A DNA stretch of 64,000 bases from contig NZ_CP015423.1 in NCBI RefSeq assembly GCF_001719045.1, positions 4,959,501-5,023,500 of the forward strand, written 5' to 3'. A program made the translations under genes and the position numbers. Below the pieces are notes generated by a model, which made no database searches, was not told the DNA's origin, and worked only from the letters and a program-made list of their open reading frames with translations. Positions 46,176-56,500 of the stretch are shown here, one piece after another (positions within the stretch are counted from its first letter, which is position 1; each line of letters starts with the position of its first letter). Source of the DNA: Paenibacillus polymyxa (GTDB lineage Bacteria; Bacillota; Bacilli; Paenibacillales; Paenibacillaceae).

Positions 46176-46445
46176 ATGACTTCGGAGTTTATTATTTCCC
46201 TGGCTGGGCAAGCGGTGTACATTGTACTCAAGGTGAGCGCTCCGATGCTGATTTTGGGGCTAGTCGTGGGTTTGATTATCAGTATTTTTCAGGCGACAAC
46301 CCAAATTCAGGAGCAAACACTGGCCTTTGTTCCGAAGATTGTCGCCGTATTGCTGGCATTGCTTTTGTTCGGGCCCTGGATATTGACCACATTAGTGGAC
46401 TTTACGTATAACATTCTAGACAATTTGTACAAATATATAGGTTAG
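46176..46445 (+). CDS. fliQ: Flagellar export gate protein FliQ
   Basis: Two-helix gate component, 89 residues, the same length as in B. subtilis. Hydrophobic segments flank IISIFQATTQIQEQTLAFVPK, the conserved loop. CAAGGAGGACGG is correctly spaced before ATG 46176, so the in-frame ATG at 46146 is not used. Confidence 0.96.
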   Translation: MTSEFIISLAGQAVYIVLKVSAPMLILGLVVGLIISIFQATTQIQEQTLAFVPKIVAVLLALLLFGPWILTTLVDFTYNILDNLYKYIG

Positions 46446-46455
46446 GCTGAATGTT

Positions 46456-47241
46456 ATGAACATATTGTTACAGAGTTTTCCTGTTTTTTTGCTGATTTTT
46501 TGTCGGATTACCTCATTTTTTGTAGTAGCGCCTATTTTTTCAACCCGAGGGGTACCTAATATCTTTAAGGTCGGAATTTCAGGATTTCTAGCTTTGGTCG
46601 TGTATCTTACATATGGTACGCATCAACAGGTACCGACCGATGTATCGTACGTGCTGTTAGTGGGTCGTGAAGTGCTGATTGGGTTGTTATTGGGGTTTAC
46701 TGCATATCTGTTCATGACAGCGATCCAAACTGCAGGTTCATTTATAGATCTACAGGTGGGCTTCGGAATGGCGAGTGTGTTTGATCCCATGACAGGGGCT
46801 TCAACGCCTTTAACGGGGAATTTTAAGTTTGCCATTGCAGTATTGTTCTTTTTAAGTATAAATGGGCACCATCATCTGCTAAATGCTATCTTATACAGCT
46901 ATGATTGGGTACCGTTGACAAATGATTTTTTTGTAAAGCTGTATGGTGGCAGTGTAACTGAATTCCTGATACGTTCTTTTGCGGAATCATTTATGCTTGC
47001 TTTTCAAATTGCTGCTCCCATTGTAGTGGCTACCTTTTTAACAGATGTGGGACTTGGTTTTTTAGCTAAAACAGCGCCACAATTCAACATTTTTGTTATT
47101 GGTGTACCTCTTAAAATTATTGTGGGACTGTTCATGTTACTGCTTCTCATGCCAAGTTTTGCTTTCATATTCGAAAGATTGTTTTCGGTGATGTTCGAAT
47201 CCATGCGCAACTTGTTGGATATTATGGGTAATCGTCCTTAA
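46456..47241 (+). CDS. fliR: Flagellar export gate protein FliR
   Basis: Polytopic gate component, 261 residues with about six membrane segments. Family features include RITSFFVVAPIFSTRGVPNIFKVG near the N-terminus (segment at ~17) and PQFNIFVIGVPLKI. Its stop codon overlaps an ATG of the flhB frame by one base, although the flhB start chosen here is 24 bases further on. Confidence 0.96.
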   Translation: MNILLQSFPVFLLIFCRITSFFVVAPIFSTRGVPNIFKVGISGFLALVVYLTYGTHQQVPTDVSYVLLVGREVLIGLLLGFTAYLFMTAIQTAGSFIDLQVGFGMASVFDPMTGASTPLTGNFKFAIAVLFFLSINGHHHLLNAILYSYDWVPLTNDFFVKLYGGSVTEFLIRSFAESFMLAFQIAAPIVVATFLTDVGLGFLAKTAPQFNIFVIGVPLKIIVGLFMLLLLMPSFAFIFERLFSVMFESMRNLLDIMGNRP

Positions 47242-47264
47242 TGTCTGGTCTGGAGGAACGTAGT

Positions 47265-48353
47265 TTGTCATTTAAATATGCTATGAACCTGCAGTTGTTC
47301 TCAGGGGAAAAAACGGAAAAAGCTACACCCAAAAAGAAACAGGATGCAAGACAAAAAGGGCAGGTTGCCAAAAGCATGGAGTTGCCCGCCGCTGGTGTCC
47401 TGCTGGTTACGTTTTTTTGCCTCATGATTTTCGGCGGGTATTTTAAGGACCATGCAGTTCGACTATTTCGGGATATTTTTGTGAATCGGCTCTCTATGGA
47501 GGTAACGCCGAACACAACGCTGCTGATGATGGGCGAGTATGGCGTGCAAATCTTGATTATGCTAGCACCTATTTTTATTGGGGCTATTGTCATCGGGATA
47601 GCAGCCAATTACATGCAGATCGGCTTTTTATTAACCGGAGAGGGCATTACGCCCAAGTTTAGCAAGATTGATCCGATTAAAGGATTCAAAAATATTTTTT
47701 CCATGAGGTCATTGGTTGAATTCCTAAAATCCGTTTTAAAGATGACTGTAATTGGTTATCTGGTGTACAGCGTACTCTGGAAAACAAAGGCTGACCTACC
47801 CAAACTGGCTGAAATGTCCGGCGATCAGATGTTGAGCTTTACAGCTTCATTAACGATGGAACTGGGGCTCAAAATTGGTGTGGTACTGTTCGTTTTAGCG
47901 GTATTGGATTATATGTATCAACGTTATGAGCATGAGAAAAACCTGAAAATGTCCAAACAAGACATCAAGGATGAATACAAGAAAATGGAGGGTGACCCGC
48001 TGATCAAAGGGAAAATTCGCGAGCGTCAGCGCCGTATGGCTATGCAGCGTATGATGCAGGAGGTTCCTAATGCAGATGTCATCATCACCAACCCTACGCA
48101 CTTTGCTGTGGCTTTGAAATATGACGGTTCGGAGATGGAAGCGCCGCAGATTATTGCGAAAGGGCAAGATTACGTTGCGCTCCGAATTAAAGAAATTGCC
48201 AAGCAAAACGGCGTAATAACGATGGAAAACAAGCCGCTGGCGCGGGCGCTGTTTCAAAGAGCCGAAATCGGGGATGCGATACCAGCTGATCTGTTCCAGG
48301 CCGTTGCCGAAGTGCTGGCGTATGTATATAAATTAAAAGGTAAAGTGAAATAA
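47265..48353 (+). CDS. flhB: Flagellar export switch protein FlhB
   Basis: Export component whose self-cleaved cytoplasmic tail sets substrate specificity. The 362-residue protein begins with NLQLFSGEKTEKATPKKK, has four membrane helices (~30-205) and the cleavage site NPTH at residues 276-279. It ends with the FlhB-CC domain containing AVALKYDGSEMEAPQIIAKG. TGGAGGA is seven bases before TTG 47265, giving a Bacillus-like length; ATG 47241, which overlaps fliR, is the alternative. Confidence 0.94.
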   Translation: MSFKYAMNLQLFSGEKTEKATPKKKQDARQKGQVAKSMELPAAGVLLVTFFCLMIFGGYFKDHAVRLFRDIFVNRLSMEVTPNTTLLMMGEYGVQILIMLAPIFIGAIVIGIAANYMQIGFLLTGEGITPKFSKIDPIKGFKNIFSMRSLVEFLKSVLKMTVIGYLVYSVLWKTKADLPKLAEMSGDQMLSFTASLTMELGLKIGVVLFVLAVLDYMYQRYEHEKNLKMSKQDIKDEYKKMEGDPLIKGKIRERQRRMAMQRMMQEVPNADVIITNPTHFAVALKYDGSEMEAPQIIAKGQDYVALRIKEIAKQNGVITMENKPLARALFQRAEIGDAIPADLFQAVAEVLAYVYKLKGKVK

Positions 48354-48376
48354 AGGGATCGGAGGGCTAGAGACCC

Positions 48377-50410
48377 GTGAAAATAAAAGAAATAACTGTC
48401 CTTGCAGGCGTCATCGGTATCGTTCTTATGATGATTCTCCCGATCCCATCATGGCTGCTGGATATCCTACTCGTCATTAATATTTCTATTGCTTTGATGA
48501 TTCTACTCGTTTCTATGAATACGAAGGAAGCTTTACAGTTTTCTATTTTCCCTTCATTGCTACTCATTACAACGTTGTTTCGTTTGGCACTTAATATCTC
48601 TACAACCAAACTTATTTTAGGTGAGGGCCATGCAGGGGAAGTAGTTGCTACGTTTGGTAGTTGGATTGCAGGAGGGCAAATTGCCGTCGGTTTTGTTGTC
48701 TTTCTCATTCTCGTGGTCGTACAGTTCATTGTTATCACCAAGGGATCTGAGCGGGTTGCTGAGGTAGGCGCACGGTTTACATTGGATGCGATGCCGGGTA
48801 AACAAATGAGTATTGATGCTGATCTGAATGCAGGTTTGATCAATGAGCAGCAAGCCCGTGAACGACGCAGTAAAATCGAACGGGAAGCTGATTTTTACGG
48901 AGCGATGGATGGTGCGAGTAAATTCGTTAAAGGTGATGCCATTGCTAGTATTATCATTTTGATCATTAACTTGGTCGGCGGCTTTATTATCGGTATGGCC
49001 GTTCAGGGAAAAGGATTTCAAGAGGCGCTGTCGACTTATTCTGTACTCACCATTGGTGACGGACTGGTCAGCCAGATTCCCGCACTGCTCATATCCACGG
49101 CGTCAGGCTTAATTGTTACACGGGCTACGTCGGATGGCAACTTGGCAGAGGATTTAACTGGACAGCTCTTTTCTTATCCAAAATTGATCTATATTGTGGC
49201 TGCCACAATTGCATTATTGGGTCTCTTCACGCCTATTCATATCATTACAACTCTTCCACTGGCGATTCTGCTGTTTTTCGCGGCTCGAAGAATGCAGGGC
49301 AATATGGAACGCAAGCAGATAGCCGATGAACAGCTGGAAGAGGAGCAACAAATTGAAGAAGTCCGTAGTCCAGAAAGTGTCATTAATCTGCTTCAGGTAG
49401 ATCCAATTGAATTTGAATTTGGATACGGGTTAATTCCGCTGGCGGATACACAGCAGGGCGGGGATTTATTGGATCGGATTATTATGATCCGTCGTCAATG
49501 TGCTTTGGAGCTGGGTTTGGTTGTGCCGGTCATTCGTATTCGGGATAACATTCAGCTCAAGCCTAACGAATATGTCATTAAAATTAAAGGTAATACCGTG
49601 GGCGGCGGGGAGCTTCTGTTAAATCATTACCTGGCTATGAGTCCGGGATACGACGACGATTCTATTACAGGGATTGAAACGACAGAACCGGCCTTCGGAT
49701 TGCCCGCGCTCTGGATTGATGAAAACACCAAGGATGTTGCGGAACTATCTGGTTATACCGTAGTTGATCCACCTTCAGTTGTAGCTACTCATCTTACGGA
49801 GACGATCAAGAAACATGCTCATGAGTTGCTTGGCAGACAGGAGACACGGTCGCTGGTCGACAATCTCAAAGAGAATTATCCAGTGCTGGTGGACGACCTT
49901 ATTCCTTCTGTGCTTGCGATTGGGGATGTACAAAAAGTGTTAGCCAAGCTGTTGAAAGAAAAAATCTCCATTCGCGATATGGTGACTATTTTCGAAACGC
50001 TAGCTGACTACGGTACTTATACAAAAGATCCCGACGTGCTGACTGAATATGTCCGTCAGGCGTTGTCCCGACAGATTACGCAGCAATTTGCCCAACAAGG
50101 GGAGACGTTACGCGTTATTACAGTGGGACCAGGATTGGAGAAGAAAATTGCTGAAAGCGTGCAACAGTCGGAGCAAGGTAGCTATTTGGCTCTTGATCCG
50201 GTGTCTACGCAAACGGTGTATCAAAGGATGATGGAGCAAATCAACCGTCTCATTCAATCTGGACAGCAGCCTATTGTGTTAACGTCACCGACAATTCGGA
50301 TGTATTTGCGGCAAGTGATGGAGCGGACTATGCAGGATGTCCCGGTGCTGTCGTACAGTGAGCTGGAGCCGAACGTTGAAATTCAAAGTGTCGGGGTGGT
50401 GAACTTATGA
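48377..50410 (+). CDS. flhA: Flagellar export apparatus protein FlhA
   Basis: Large gate protein: about eight membrane segments in residues 1-310, including the FHIPEP-type signature region ITKGSERVAEVGARFTLDAMPGKQMSIDAD (starts at ~residue 120), then a cytoplasmic domain that docks chaperone-substrate complexes. The length, 677 residues, is normal. GGAGGGCTAGAG precedes the GTG start. It overlaps flhF by four bases. Confidence 0.97.
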   Translation: MKIKEITVLAGVIGIVLMMILPIPSWLLDILLVINISIALMILLVSMNTKEALQFSIFPSLLLITTLFRLALNISTTKLILGEGHAGEVVATFGSWIAGGQIAVGFVVFLILVVVQFIVITKGSERVAEVGARFTLDAMPGKQMSIDADLNAGLINEQQARERRSKIEREADFYGAMDGASKFVKGDAIASIIILIINLVGGFIIGMAVQGKGFQEALSTYSVLTIGDGLVSQIPALLISTASGLIVTRATSDGNLAEDLTGQLFSYPKLIYIVAATIALLGLFTPIHIITTLPLAILLFFAARRMQGNMERKQIADEQLEEEQQIEEVRSPESVINLLQVDPIEFEFGYGLIPLADTQQGGDLLDRIIMIRRQCALELGLVVPVIRIRDNIQLKPNEYVIKIKGNTVGGGELLLNHYLAMSPGYDDDSITGIETTEPAFGLPALWIDENTKDVAELSGYTVVDPPSVVATHLTETIKKHAHELLGRQETRSLVDNLKENYPVLVDDLIPSVLAIGDVQKVLAKLLKEKISIRDMVTIFETLADYGTYTKDPDVLTEYVRQALSRQITQQFAQQGETLRVITVGPGLEKKIAESVQQSEQGSYLALDPVSTQTVYQRMMEQINRLIQSGQQPIVLTSPTIRMYLRQVMERTMQDVPVLSYSELEPNVEIQSVGVVNL

Positions 50411-51849
50411 GAGTGAAACGATATGTAGTGGATACCATGCCAGAAGCTATGCTGCAAATCAGGGGTGACTTAGGAACAGACGCCGTCATTTTAAGTACAA
50501 AGGAAATGAAGGTCGGCGGTTTCATGGGAATGTTCAGTAAAAAGAAAATCGAAGTGGTAGCTGCGGTAGAGGAGAAGCAACCTCAAAAGCCACGACGGTT
50601 TGGATCATCTTCACAAGAGCTTGCCCAGGCGGCTTCATCTTCAATGAATGCTCCTGAACAGTCAGAAAAATCATTTATGCCTGTGGTTCCCAGACAAGCT
50701 GCTCCAGAAGCTTATCGGCGGGTAACGCAGATGACGGGTGGTTCCAAAGAAGAACAAGCTGAATTAACGAATGATGCAGAACAGGCAGCTTCAGCAACTG
50801 AGCATTTGTTATCTAGGCCTGCTAATAATCTGGAGACTATGTCTCAAGTACTTGATCATGAAGCATTGCTTTCGAACATGAAATCATCCAGTGAACTGTT
50901 TAAACAGCCCATTGAAGTAAGTGTTCCAGAGAAGAGCGGAGCAGAGGAAAATCAGACTCTGCTTAATGAATTGCGGGAAATGAAGGCTATGATGACTCGG
51001 TTTTCCCGAAATTCTTCATTAGAAAGTACTTGGCCGGAGCCGCTGCAAGAGATTTGTGAGCGTGTGCTGGAGCAGGAAGTGGAACGCGATTTACTGGAGT
51101 ATTGGCTCGAACAGGTATATGTGCGCCGGAGTGAGCATCCTTTTGCGCCTGAAACTTTTGATTGGGAACAAGCCTTTCGTGAGGAAGTGGCCAGTTTTAT
51201 TCAGACAAGACTGGACAAAGGGATCTCCAAAGATACCAAAATTGTGTATGTGGCAGGTCCTACCGGAGTAGGAAAAACGACAACCATTGCCAAGTTAGCA
51301 GCAGAGCAGTTGTTTAAGCATCATCGCAAAGTTGGATTTATTACTTCTGACACGTACCGGATTTCAGCCGTCGAGCAACTGCGTACATATGCTACGATTT
51401 TGAATGTACCGCTTGAAGTTGTGCAGTCTCCCGGTGACGTCCACAGAGCCATTCAACGTCTGGAACATTGTGACCTGATCCTCATGGATACCGCAGGACG
51501 AAATTATCGTAATGAATTACTTGTTTCGGAACTGCAAAGTCTGCTTTCGCCTATTAATGAAAGTGAGACGTATCTGGTACTCAGCCTGACATCCAAAAGC
51601 AAAGATATGCTCAATATAACTGGACATTTCAGTAAGTTTGGTCTTGGTAAGGTTGTATTTACTAAGATGGACGAGACAGGTAGCTGCGGTGGAATGTTTA
51701 ATCTTTTGCATCAATTCCCGATGCAACTGGCCTATATTACCAATGGACAAAATGTTCCTGACGACCTGCTTCATCCCGATACAGAAATGGTGACAAGCAT
51801 GCTGCTTGGACCCAAAGAATCATCAGGAGCTAACGGAGATTCCATATGA
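50407..51849 (+). CDS. flhF: Flagellar placement GTPase FlhF
   Basis: SRP-type GTPase that helps to set flagellar position and number. The 480-residue protein has the N-terminal B domain (MRVKRYVVDTMPEAMLQI), a less conserved acidic linker, and an NG domain with P-loop [13 protein letters not shown] and TKMDETGSCGG. It is coupled to flhA and to flhG by four-base overlaps. Its GTPase is expected to be activated by FlhG. Confidence 0.96.
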   Translation: MRVKRYVVDTMPEAMLQIRGDLGTDAVILSTKEMKVGGFMGMFSKKKIEVVAAVEEKQPQKPRRFGSSSQELAQAASSSMNAPEQSEKSFMPVVPRQAAPEAYRRVTQMTGGSKEEQAELTNDAEQAASATEHLLSRPANNLETMSQVLDHEALLSNMKSSSELFKQPIEVSVPEKSGAEENQTLLNELREMKAMMTRFSRNSSLESTWPEPLQEICERVLEQEVERDLLEYWLEQVYVRRSEHPFAPETFDWEQAFREEVASFIQTRLDKGISKDTKIVYVAGPTGVGKTTTIAKLAAEQLFKHHRKVGFITSDTYRISAVEQLRTYATILNVPLEVVQSPGDVHRAIQRLEHCDLILMDTAGRNYRNELLVSELQSLLSPINESETYLVLSLTSKSKDMLNITGHFSKFGLGKVVFTKMDETGSCGGMFNLLHQFPMQLAYITNGQNVPDDLLHPDTEMVTSMLLGPKESSGANGDSI

Positions 51850-52733
51850 GTGACCAAGCCCAATCACTTAGACAAATGGCTTCTTCCTTGGATAAATATC
51901 GATTGCCCCCACGTAATCGTCAAGCCAAAATTATAACGATCACCAGTGGTAAAGGCGGGGTGGGCAAATCCAATTTTACGCTGAATTTTGCTCTGGCTCT
52001 GCAATCCCTTGGTCGAAAGGTACTTGTGTTTGATGCTGATATCGGTATGGCCAATATTGATGTATTAATGGGGGCCAATTCACAATACAATCTTCTTCAC
52101 CTGTTAAAACGTGAGAAATCAATTGATGAAATTATTCAAACGGGTATAGGTGGTTTGCCTTATATTGCTGGAGGATCGGGCTTGAGCGAATTGTTTACGT
52201 TATCGGATGGCGATCTGAATTATTTTGCCGAAGAAGTAGAAAAAATGGCGGCAGATATGGATTACATTCTATTTGATACAGGTGCAGGTTTATCTAAAGA
52301 AAACCTTAAATTCATCACTTCAGCTGACGAATGCCTGGTCGTAACCACACCGGAACCGACGTCCTTAACAGATGCGTATGCGCTAATTAAAGTCGTCAGC
52401 GGGTTGCAAAAGAATACGGTATTCAAAATTATAGTCAATCGTGCCGATAACGATAATGAGGCCCGTCAAGTTGCCGATAAGATCGCACTGGTTGCGAAAC
52501 GCTTTTTGGAGATCGAAATCCCGTTGCTTGGGCATATCAGTGATGATACTCATGTCATGCAAGCAGTCAAAAGGCAAGTACCTTTTATGGTTGCTTTTCC
52601 GGGATGTGCGGCTTCAAGAGATGTATTGAATCTGGCACACCGTTTTGCAGCAATGCCACAGATTCCGCAATCAGGTGCATTGAGTGGAATTAAAGGGTTT
52701 ATGCAAAAATGGTTGCGACGTTCTGTACATTGA
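51846..52733 (+). CDS. flhG: Flagellar number regulator FlhG (YlxH)
   Basis: MinD/ParA-type ATPase, 295 residues. The N-terminal DQAQSLRQM fits the DQAxxLR motif that activates FlhF. The deviant Walker A is TSGKGGVGKSN, followed by LVFDADIGMANIDVLMG, and a C-terminal membrane-binding helix (GIKGFMQKWLRRSV) ends the protein. It overlaps flhF by four bases. Confidence 0.96.
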   Translation: MSDQAQSLRQMASSLDKYRLPPRNRQAKIITITSGKGGVGKSNFTLNFALALQSLGRKVLVFDADIGMANIDVLMGANSQYNLLHLLKREKSIDEIIQTGIGGLPYIAGGSGLSELFTLSDGDLNYFAEEVEKMAADMDYILFDTGAGLSKENLKFITSADECLVVTTPEPTSLTDAYALIKVVSGLQKNTVFKIIVNRADNDNEARQVADKIALVAKRFLEIEIPLLGHISDDTHVMQAVKRQVPFMVAFPGCAASRDVLNLAHRFAAMPQIPQSGALSGIKGFMQKWLRRSVH

Positions 52734-52763
52734 TTTTGATGAGAGGAAACAGAGGTGTTTAAC

Positions 52764-54308
52764 ATGTGTGCTTACCGGGTGCTGGTTGTAGATGATTCGG
52801 CCTTTATGCGCAAAATTATTACAGATTTAATTGTAAGGGATGAGTCGTTCAACATCGTAGGTACAGCCGCCAATGGCAAAGAGGCTGTAGAGAAAGTGAA
52901 GGAATTGCAGCCCGATTTGGTCACCATGGATGTCGAGATGCCTGAAATGAATGGTCTTGAAGCATTGCCATTGATTATGGCAGCCCATCCGCTACCTGTT
53001 ATTATGCTGTCAGGCATTAATGAACAAGGCATGAAGGAGACCATCATGGCTCTGGAGGCAGGAGCTTTCGATTTTATAAGAAAGCCTTCCATTACTCATG
53101 CGCAAGATATCGAGCAAGTGAGCAAGGCGCTGCTGGAACAGATGCACACTGCTATGCAAGCAGTGCGGAGCCGCCTGGAGCGCAAGGAAGCTAATGAGCG
53201 CAAAGCTGCATTGGAACAAACGAAAAAAACGCCACAGGAAAAGCCTACAGGACAGGCGGTGACTGAGAAACGAGCAGGCAGTCAAGCTTCGACAGACAAG
53301 CCTCCTGTTGTTCCGCTTGCTCCTTCACCTGCTGTATCAACTCAGCCGAAGCGTGATGCTGGCAAGTCCGTCCCGGCAGCAGCCAAGCAGGAAACGAAAC
53401 GACAACAGTCTGGAACATCTGTTACGGCGGGGCGCATAGAACAGCCAGCTGCTCAGCCAAGCAAGTCAGTCCAAGCATCTACTGTTCAGAAGAAGGAAGA
53501 CTTGTCCAAGGGGATGGGACGAACACCAGGGAAACTAAACAGTTCTAATACGGCCGCTGACAAATCGCTGCATGGTAAGGATAAAGCAGGGCTGGTTAAG
53601 CCGGAGCCCCGTAAGACGGTGAGTTCATCAGCTACTCCTATTCCAGCGGCTGCTACGCCTCCAGTAACGGCACCTACAGTTCCTGCCGCACCTAAAGGAT
53701 TTTCTCTTAAAAAAGGTGTGCATACGTCCAGCTTTCGCAAACTGGTGGCGGTGGGATGTTCTACGGGCGGTCCGCGGGCGCTTAAGACGCTGTTGGAACG
53801 CATTCCTGGTGATTTTCCTGCTCCAATCGTTATCGTTCAGCATATGCCGCCAAACTTCACTCGTTCGCTGGCACAACGCTTGAACACGTTAAGTCCACTC
53901 CGAGTTGTGGAGGCTGAGCAGGGAATGACGCTGGAGACTGGAACGGCCTACATTGCCCCAGGGGGATATCAACTAAGAATTGTGCCCGGAGTCGGTGGTA
54001 AATACACTGTGTCACTGAAGATGGAGGAAGCTCGCAATGGTCACCGTCCTTCCGTAGATACGATGTTTGAATCGTTGCTCTCGTTAACCTCGTTGGAGCG
54101 GCATCTAGTATTGCTCACTGGAATGGGGAGCGACGGGGCCAAAATGATGAAAAAGCTTTATGATGCTGGGGTACAATCCACATTTGCTGAAAATGAGGAA
54201 ACTTGTGTAGTGTACGGAATGCCCCGCTCAGCAGTAGAGTTAAAATGTGTGCGTCACCTTCTGCCAATGCAGGAGATCGCCCCCAAGCTTGTACAAGTTG
54301 TGAAATAA
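52764..54308 (+). CDS. cheB: Chemotaxis protein-glutamate methylesterase CheB
   Basis: Removes methyl groups from chemoreceptors when phosphorylated by CheA. The receiver domain has phosphoacceptor Asp56 in TMDVEMPEMNG. The C-terminal esterase has the catalytic serine in VGCSTGGPRAL, histidine in IVQHMPPNFT and aspartate in GMGSDGAKMM. The linker between them (~residues 125-320) is very long and rich in Ala, Pro, Lys, Gln and Thr, making the protein 514 residues against ~350 usual. ATG 52764 gives MCAYRVLVVDD; GTG 52755 is possible. Confidence 0.95.
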   Translation: MCAYRVLVVDDSAFMRKIITDLIVRDESFNIVGTAANGKEAVEKVKELQPDLVTMDVEMPEMNGLEALPLIMAAHPLPVIMLSGINEQGMKETIMALEAGAFDFIRKPSITHAQDIEQVSKALLEQMHTAMQAVRSRLERKEANERKAALEQTKKTPQEKPTGQAVTEKRAGSQASTDKPPVVPLAPSPAVSTQPKRDAGKSVPAAAKQETKRQQSGTSVTAGRIEQPAAQPSKSVQASTVQKKEDLSKGMGRTPGKLNSSNTAADKSLHGKDKAGLVKPEPRKTVSSSATPIPAAATPPVTAPTVPAAPKGFSLKKGVHTSSFRKLVAVGCSTGGPRALKTLLERIPGDFPAPIVIVQHMPPNFTRSLAQRLNTLSPLRVVEAEQGMTLETGTAYIAPGGYQLRIVPGVGGKYTVSLKMEEARNGHRPSVDTMFESLLSLTSLERHLVLLTGMGSDGAKMMKKLYDAGVQSTFAENEETCVVYGMPRSAVELKCVRHLLPMQEIAPKLVQVVK

Positions 54309-54341
54309 TCGGAGTGTAACTCATGGAGGAGGTGTCTCACA

Positions 54342-56438
54342 ATGGACATGAACCAATATTTAAACATGTTTATTGATGAGTCGAATGATCATCTGCAATC
54401 TCTTAACGAAAAAATGCTTCAACTGGAAAGCAATCCAACCGATCTAGGCATCGTTCAGGTGATTTTCCGTTCTGCCCATACCCTCAAAGGAATGGCTGCT
54501 ACGATGGGATTTGAAGACTTAGCATCGCTAACTCACCAAATGGAAAACGTTCTTGATCTGGTACGTAACAACAAGCTGGCGATGCATGAATTTATATTCG
54601 ATACCTTATTTAAAGGATTGGATGCTTTGGAGTCCATGGTGCAGCACATTACAGAGGGAGGCGACGGAAAAGCGGATGTCTCCTCTATTGTATCTTCACT
54701 ACAATCCATCGTGAGTGGGGATTTCCAAAAGTCCGGCACAAATGCTGCCACTGAGGAGTCTCCATCTAAAAAAGTGGACAAAAACGATAGTGCTGGGCTT
54801 GTCTTGGATCAGTTCCAGTATTCTGTGCTGGAGCAATCTATTTCTGAAGGACATCGTGTTCACTATATACAGGTAACAATCAGCTCAGAGAGCCAGTTGA
54901 AAGCGGCACGTGCCTTTATGGTATTCAATACGCTGGAAAACTCTGGTGAAATCGTCAAGGCCTATCCGTCGGTACAGGATATTGAGCAGGAGAAATTCGA
55001 GCAAAGCTTCTCGTTATATTACATAACGCAGAAAGAAGTTGGGGAGCTGGAAAAGGAAATCGCGGGTATCTCTGAAATTGACACTGTCTCAGTGGTACAA
55101 CTAGATCAGGAATCGCTTAAACAAATGAGCGAAGTTACTGCTGGACTGGCTGAGGCTGCTGCGGTGCAGGAAGCACCTGTTGCCGTGCAACCACCTGCTC
55201 CATCCCAGCCGCAGTCTCCAGCTGCGGCCTCTGTGGCTAAGCCAGCAGCAGGTAAAGCGCCAGCAGCTAAGGCAGCTGCGCCTACGCATAACCGTACGAT
55301 TCGCGTAGATATTGAACGCCTGGATGTACTTATGAACTTATTTAGCGAGTTGCTCATTGACCGTGTGCGGTTAGAGCAGTTGGCAAGTGAAGCTTCCAAT
55401 CCAGCACTGACAGAAACAGTAGAGCACATGAGTCGTGTGAGCAGCGATTTGCAAAACGTCGTTCTTAAATTGCGGATGGTACCAGTAGATACTGTTTTCA
55501 ATCGTTTCCCGCGTATGGTGCGCGATCTGGCCAAATCGCTGGATAAAAAACTTGATTTGGTTATTACTGGAGCAGAGACTGAAATGGACCGCACTGTTAT
55601 CGACGAAATTGGCGATCCTCTGGTGCATTTGCTTCGGAACTCCGTGGATCATGGCATTGAGTCGGTAGCCGACCGGATTGCAGCTGGTAAACCTGAGACA
55701 GGAACGGTTCACTTGCGTGCTTTCCATAGCGGAAATAACGTATTCATCGAGATTGAAGACGACGGAAATGGTATTAATCGCGATAAGGTACTAAACAGTG
55801 CTATTTCTAAAGGGATTTTGACGGCAGAGCAAGCAGCGGTCATGACCGACGAGGAAGCCTATCAGGTATTGTTTGCTCCGGGCTTCAGTACAGCTGCAGT
55901 CATTTCAGACGTATCAGGACGTGGTGTCGGTTTGGACGTTGTTAAATCCAAAATCACCGCTTTGGGTGGCAATGTTACGGTTCACTCTACACTGGGCCAA
56001 GGCACTAATTTCTCTGTACAATTGCCGCTGACCCTATCCATTATTGCAGCCATGATGATACAGATCGGTTCTGAAAAATATGCGATTCCATTGTCCTCCA
56101 TTGTGGAGACTGCGATCGTCAAGCGGACACAAATTCGTTCAGTACATGGCAATAAAATGATTGCTTTCCGCGATTCTCATATCCCGCTCATCTCCTTGAG
56201 TCAGCTGTTCGAGGTACCGGACTTCAATGAAGATGAAGAAGAAGAGACAGAGGTCGTGGTCATCCGCAAGGGAGACCGTCTGGCAGCTCTTTCCGTACAG
56301 GACTTTTTGGGACAAAGTGAAATTGTCCTTAAAAATCTGGGCAAATACCTTCCAAACATCCAAGGAATTTCAGGCGCCACGATTCTGGGTGACGGTCAGG
56401 TTGCTTTGATCATCGACCCAAATGTTTTCATTAAATAA
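54342..56438 (+). CDS. cheA: Chemotaxis histidine kinase CheA
   Basis: Sensor kinase of the chemoreceptor array phosphorylating CheY and CheB. The 698-residue protein has the HPt domain with His46 in SAHTLKGMAATMG, a CheY/CheB-binding P2 region (~155-255), an Ala/Pro-rich linker (~275-320), the dimerisation helices, the HATPase with RNSVDHGIE and GRGVGLDVVKSKI, and a C-terminal CheW-like domain. ATGGAGGAGGTG precedes the ATG. Confidence 0.97.
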   Translation: MDMNQYLNMFIDESNDHLQSLNEKMLQLESNPTDLGIVQVIFRSAHTLKGMAATMGFEDLASLTHQMENVLDLVRNNKLAMHEFIFDTLFKGLDALESMVQHITEGGDGKADVSSIVSSLQSIVSGDFQKSGTNAATEESPSKKVDKNDSAGLVLDQFQYSVLEQSISEGHRVHYIQVTISSESQLKAARAFMVFNTLENSGEIVKAYPSVQDIEQEKFEQSFSLYYITQKEVGELEKEIAGISEIDTVSVVQLDQESLKQMSEVTAGLAEAAAVQEAPVAVQPPAPSQPQSPAAASVAKPAAGKAPAAKAAAPTHNRTIRVDIERLDVLMNLFSELLIDRVRLEQLASEASNPALTETVEHMSRVSSDLQNVVLKLRMVPVDTVFNRFPRMVRDLAKSLDKKLDLVITGAETEMDRTVIDEIGDPLVHLLRNSVDHGIESVADRIAAGKPETGTVHLRAFHSGNNVFIEIEDDGNGINRDKVLNSAISKGILTAEQAAVMTDEEAYQVLFAPGFSTAAVISDVSGRGVGLDVVKSKITALGGNVTVHSTLGQGTNFSVQLPLTLSIIAAMMIQIGSEKYAIPLSSIVETAIVKRTQIRSVHGNKMIAFRDSHIPLISLSQLFEVPDFNEDEEEETEVVVIRKGDRLAALSVQDFLGQSEIVLKNLGKYLPNIQGISGATILGDGQVALIIDPNVFIK

Positions 56439-56500
56439 TGTCTTCATCAAAAATGAAAGAAATGTGAAGTTGCTGACATCAATAAGGAGGTTTTTTAGAC

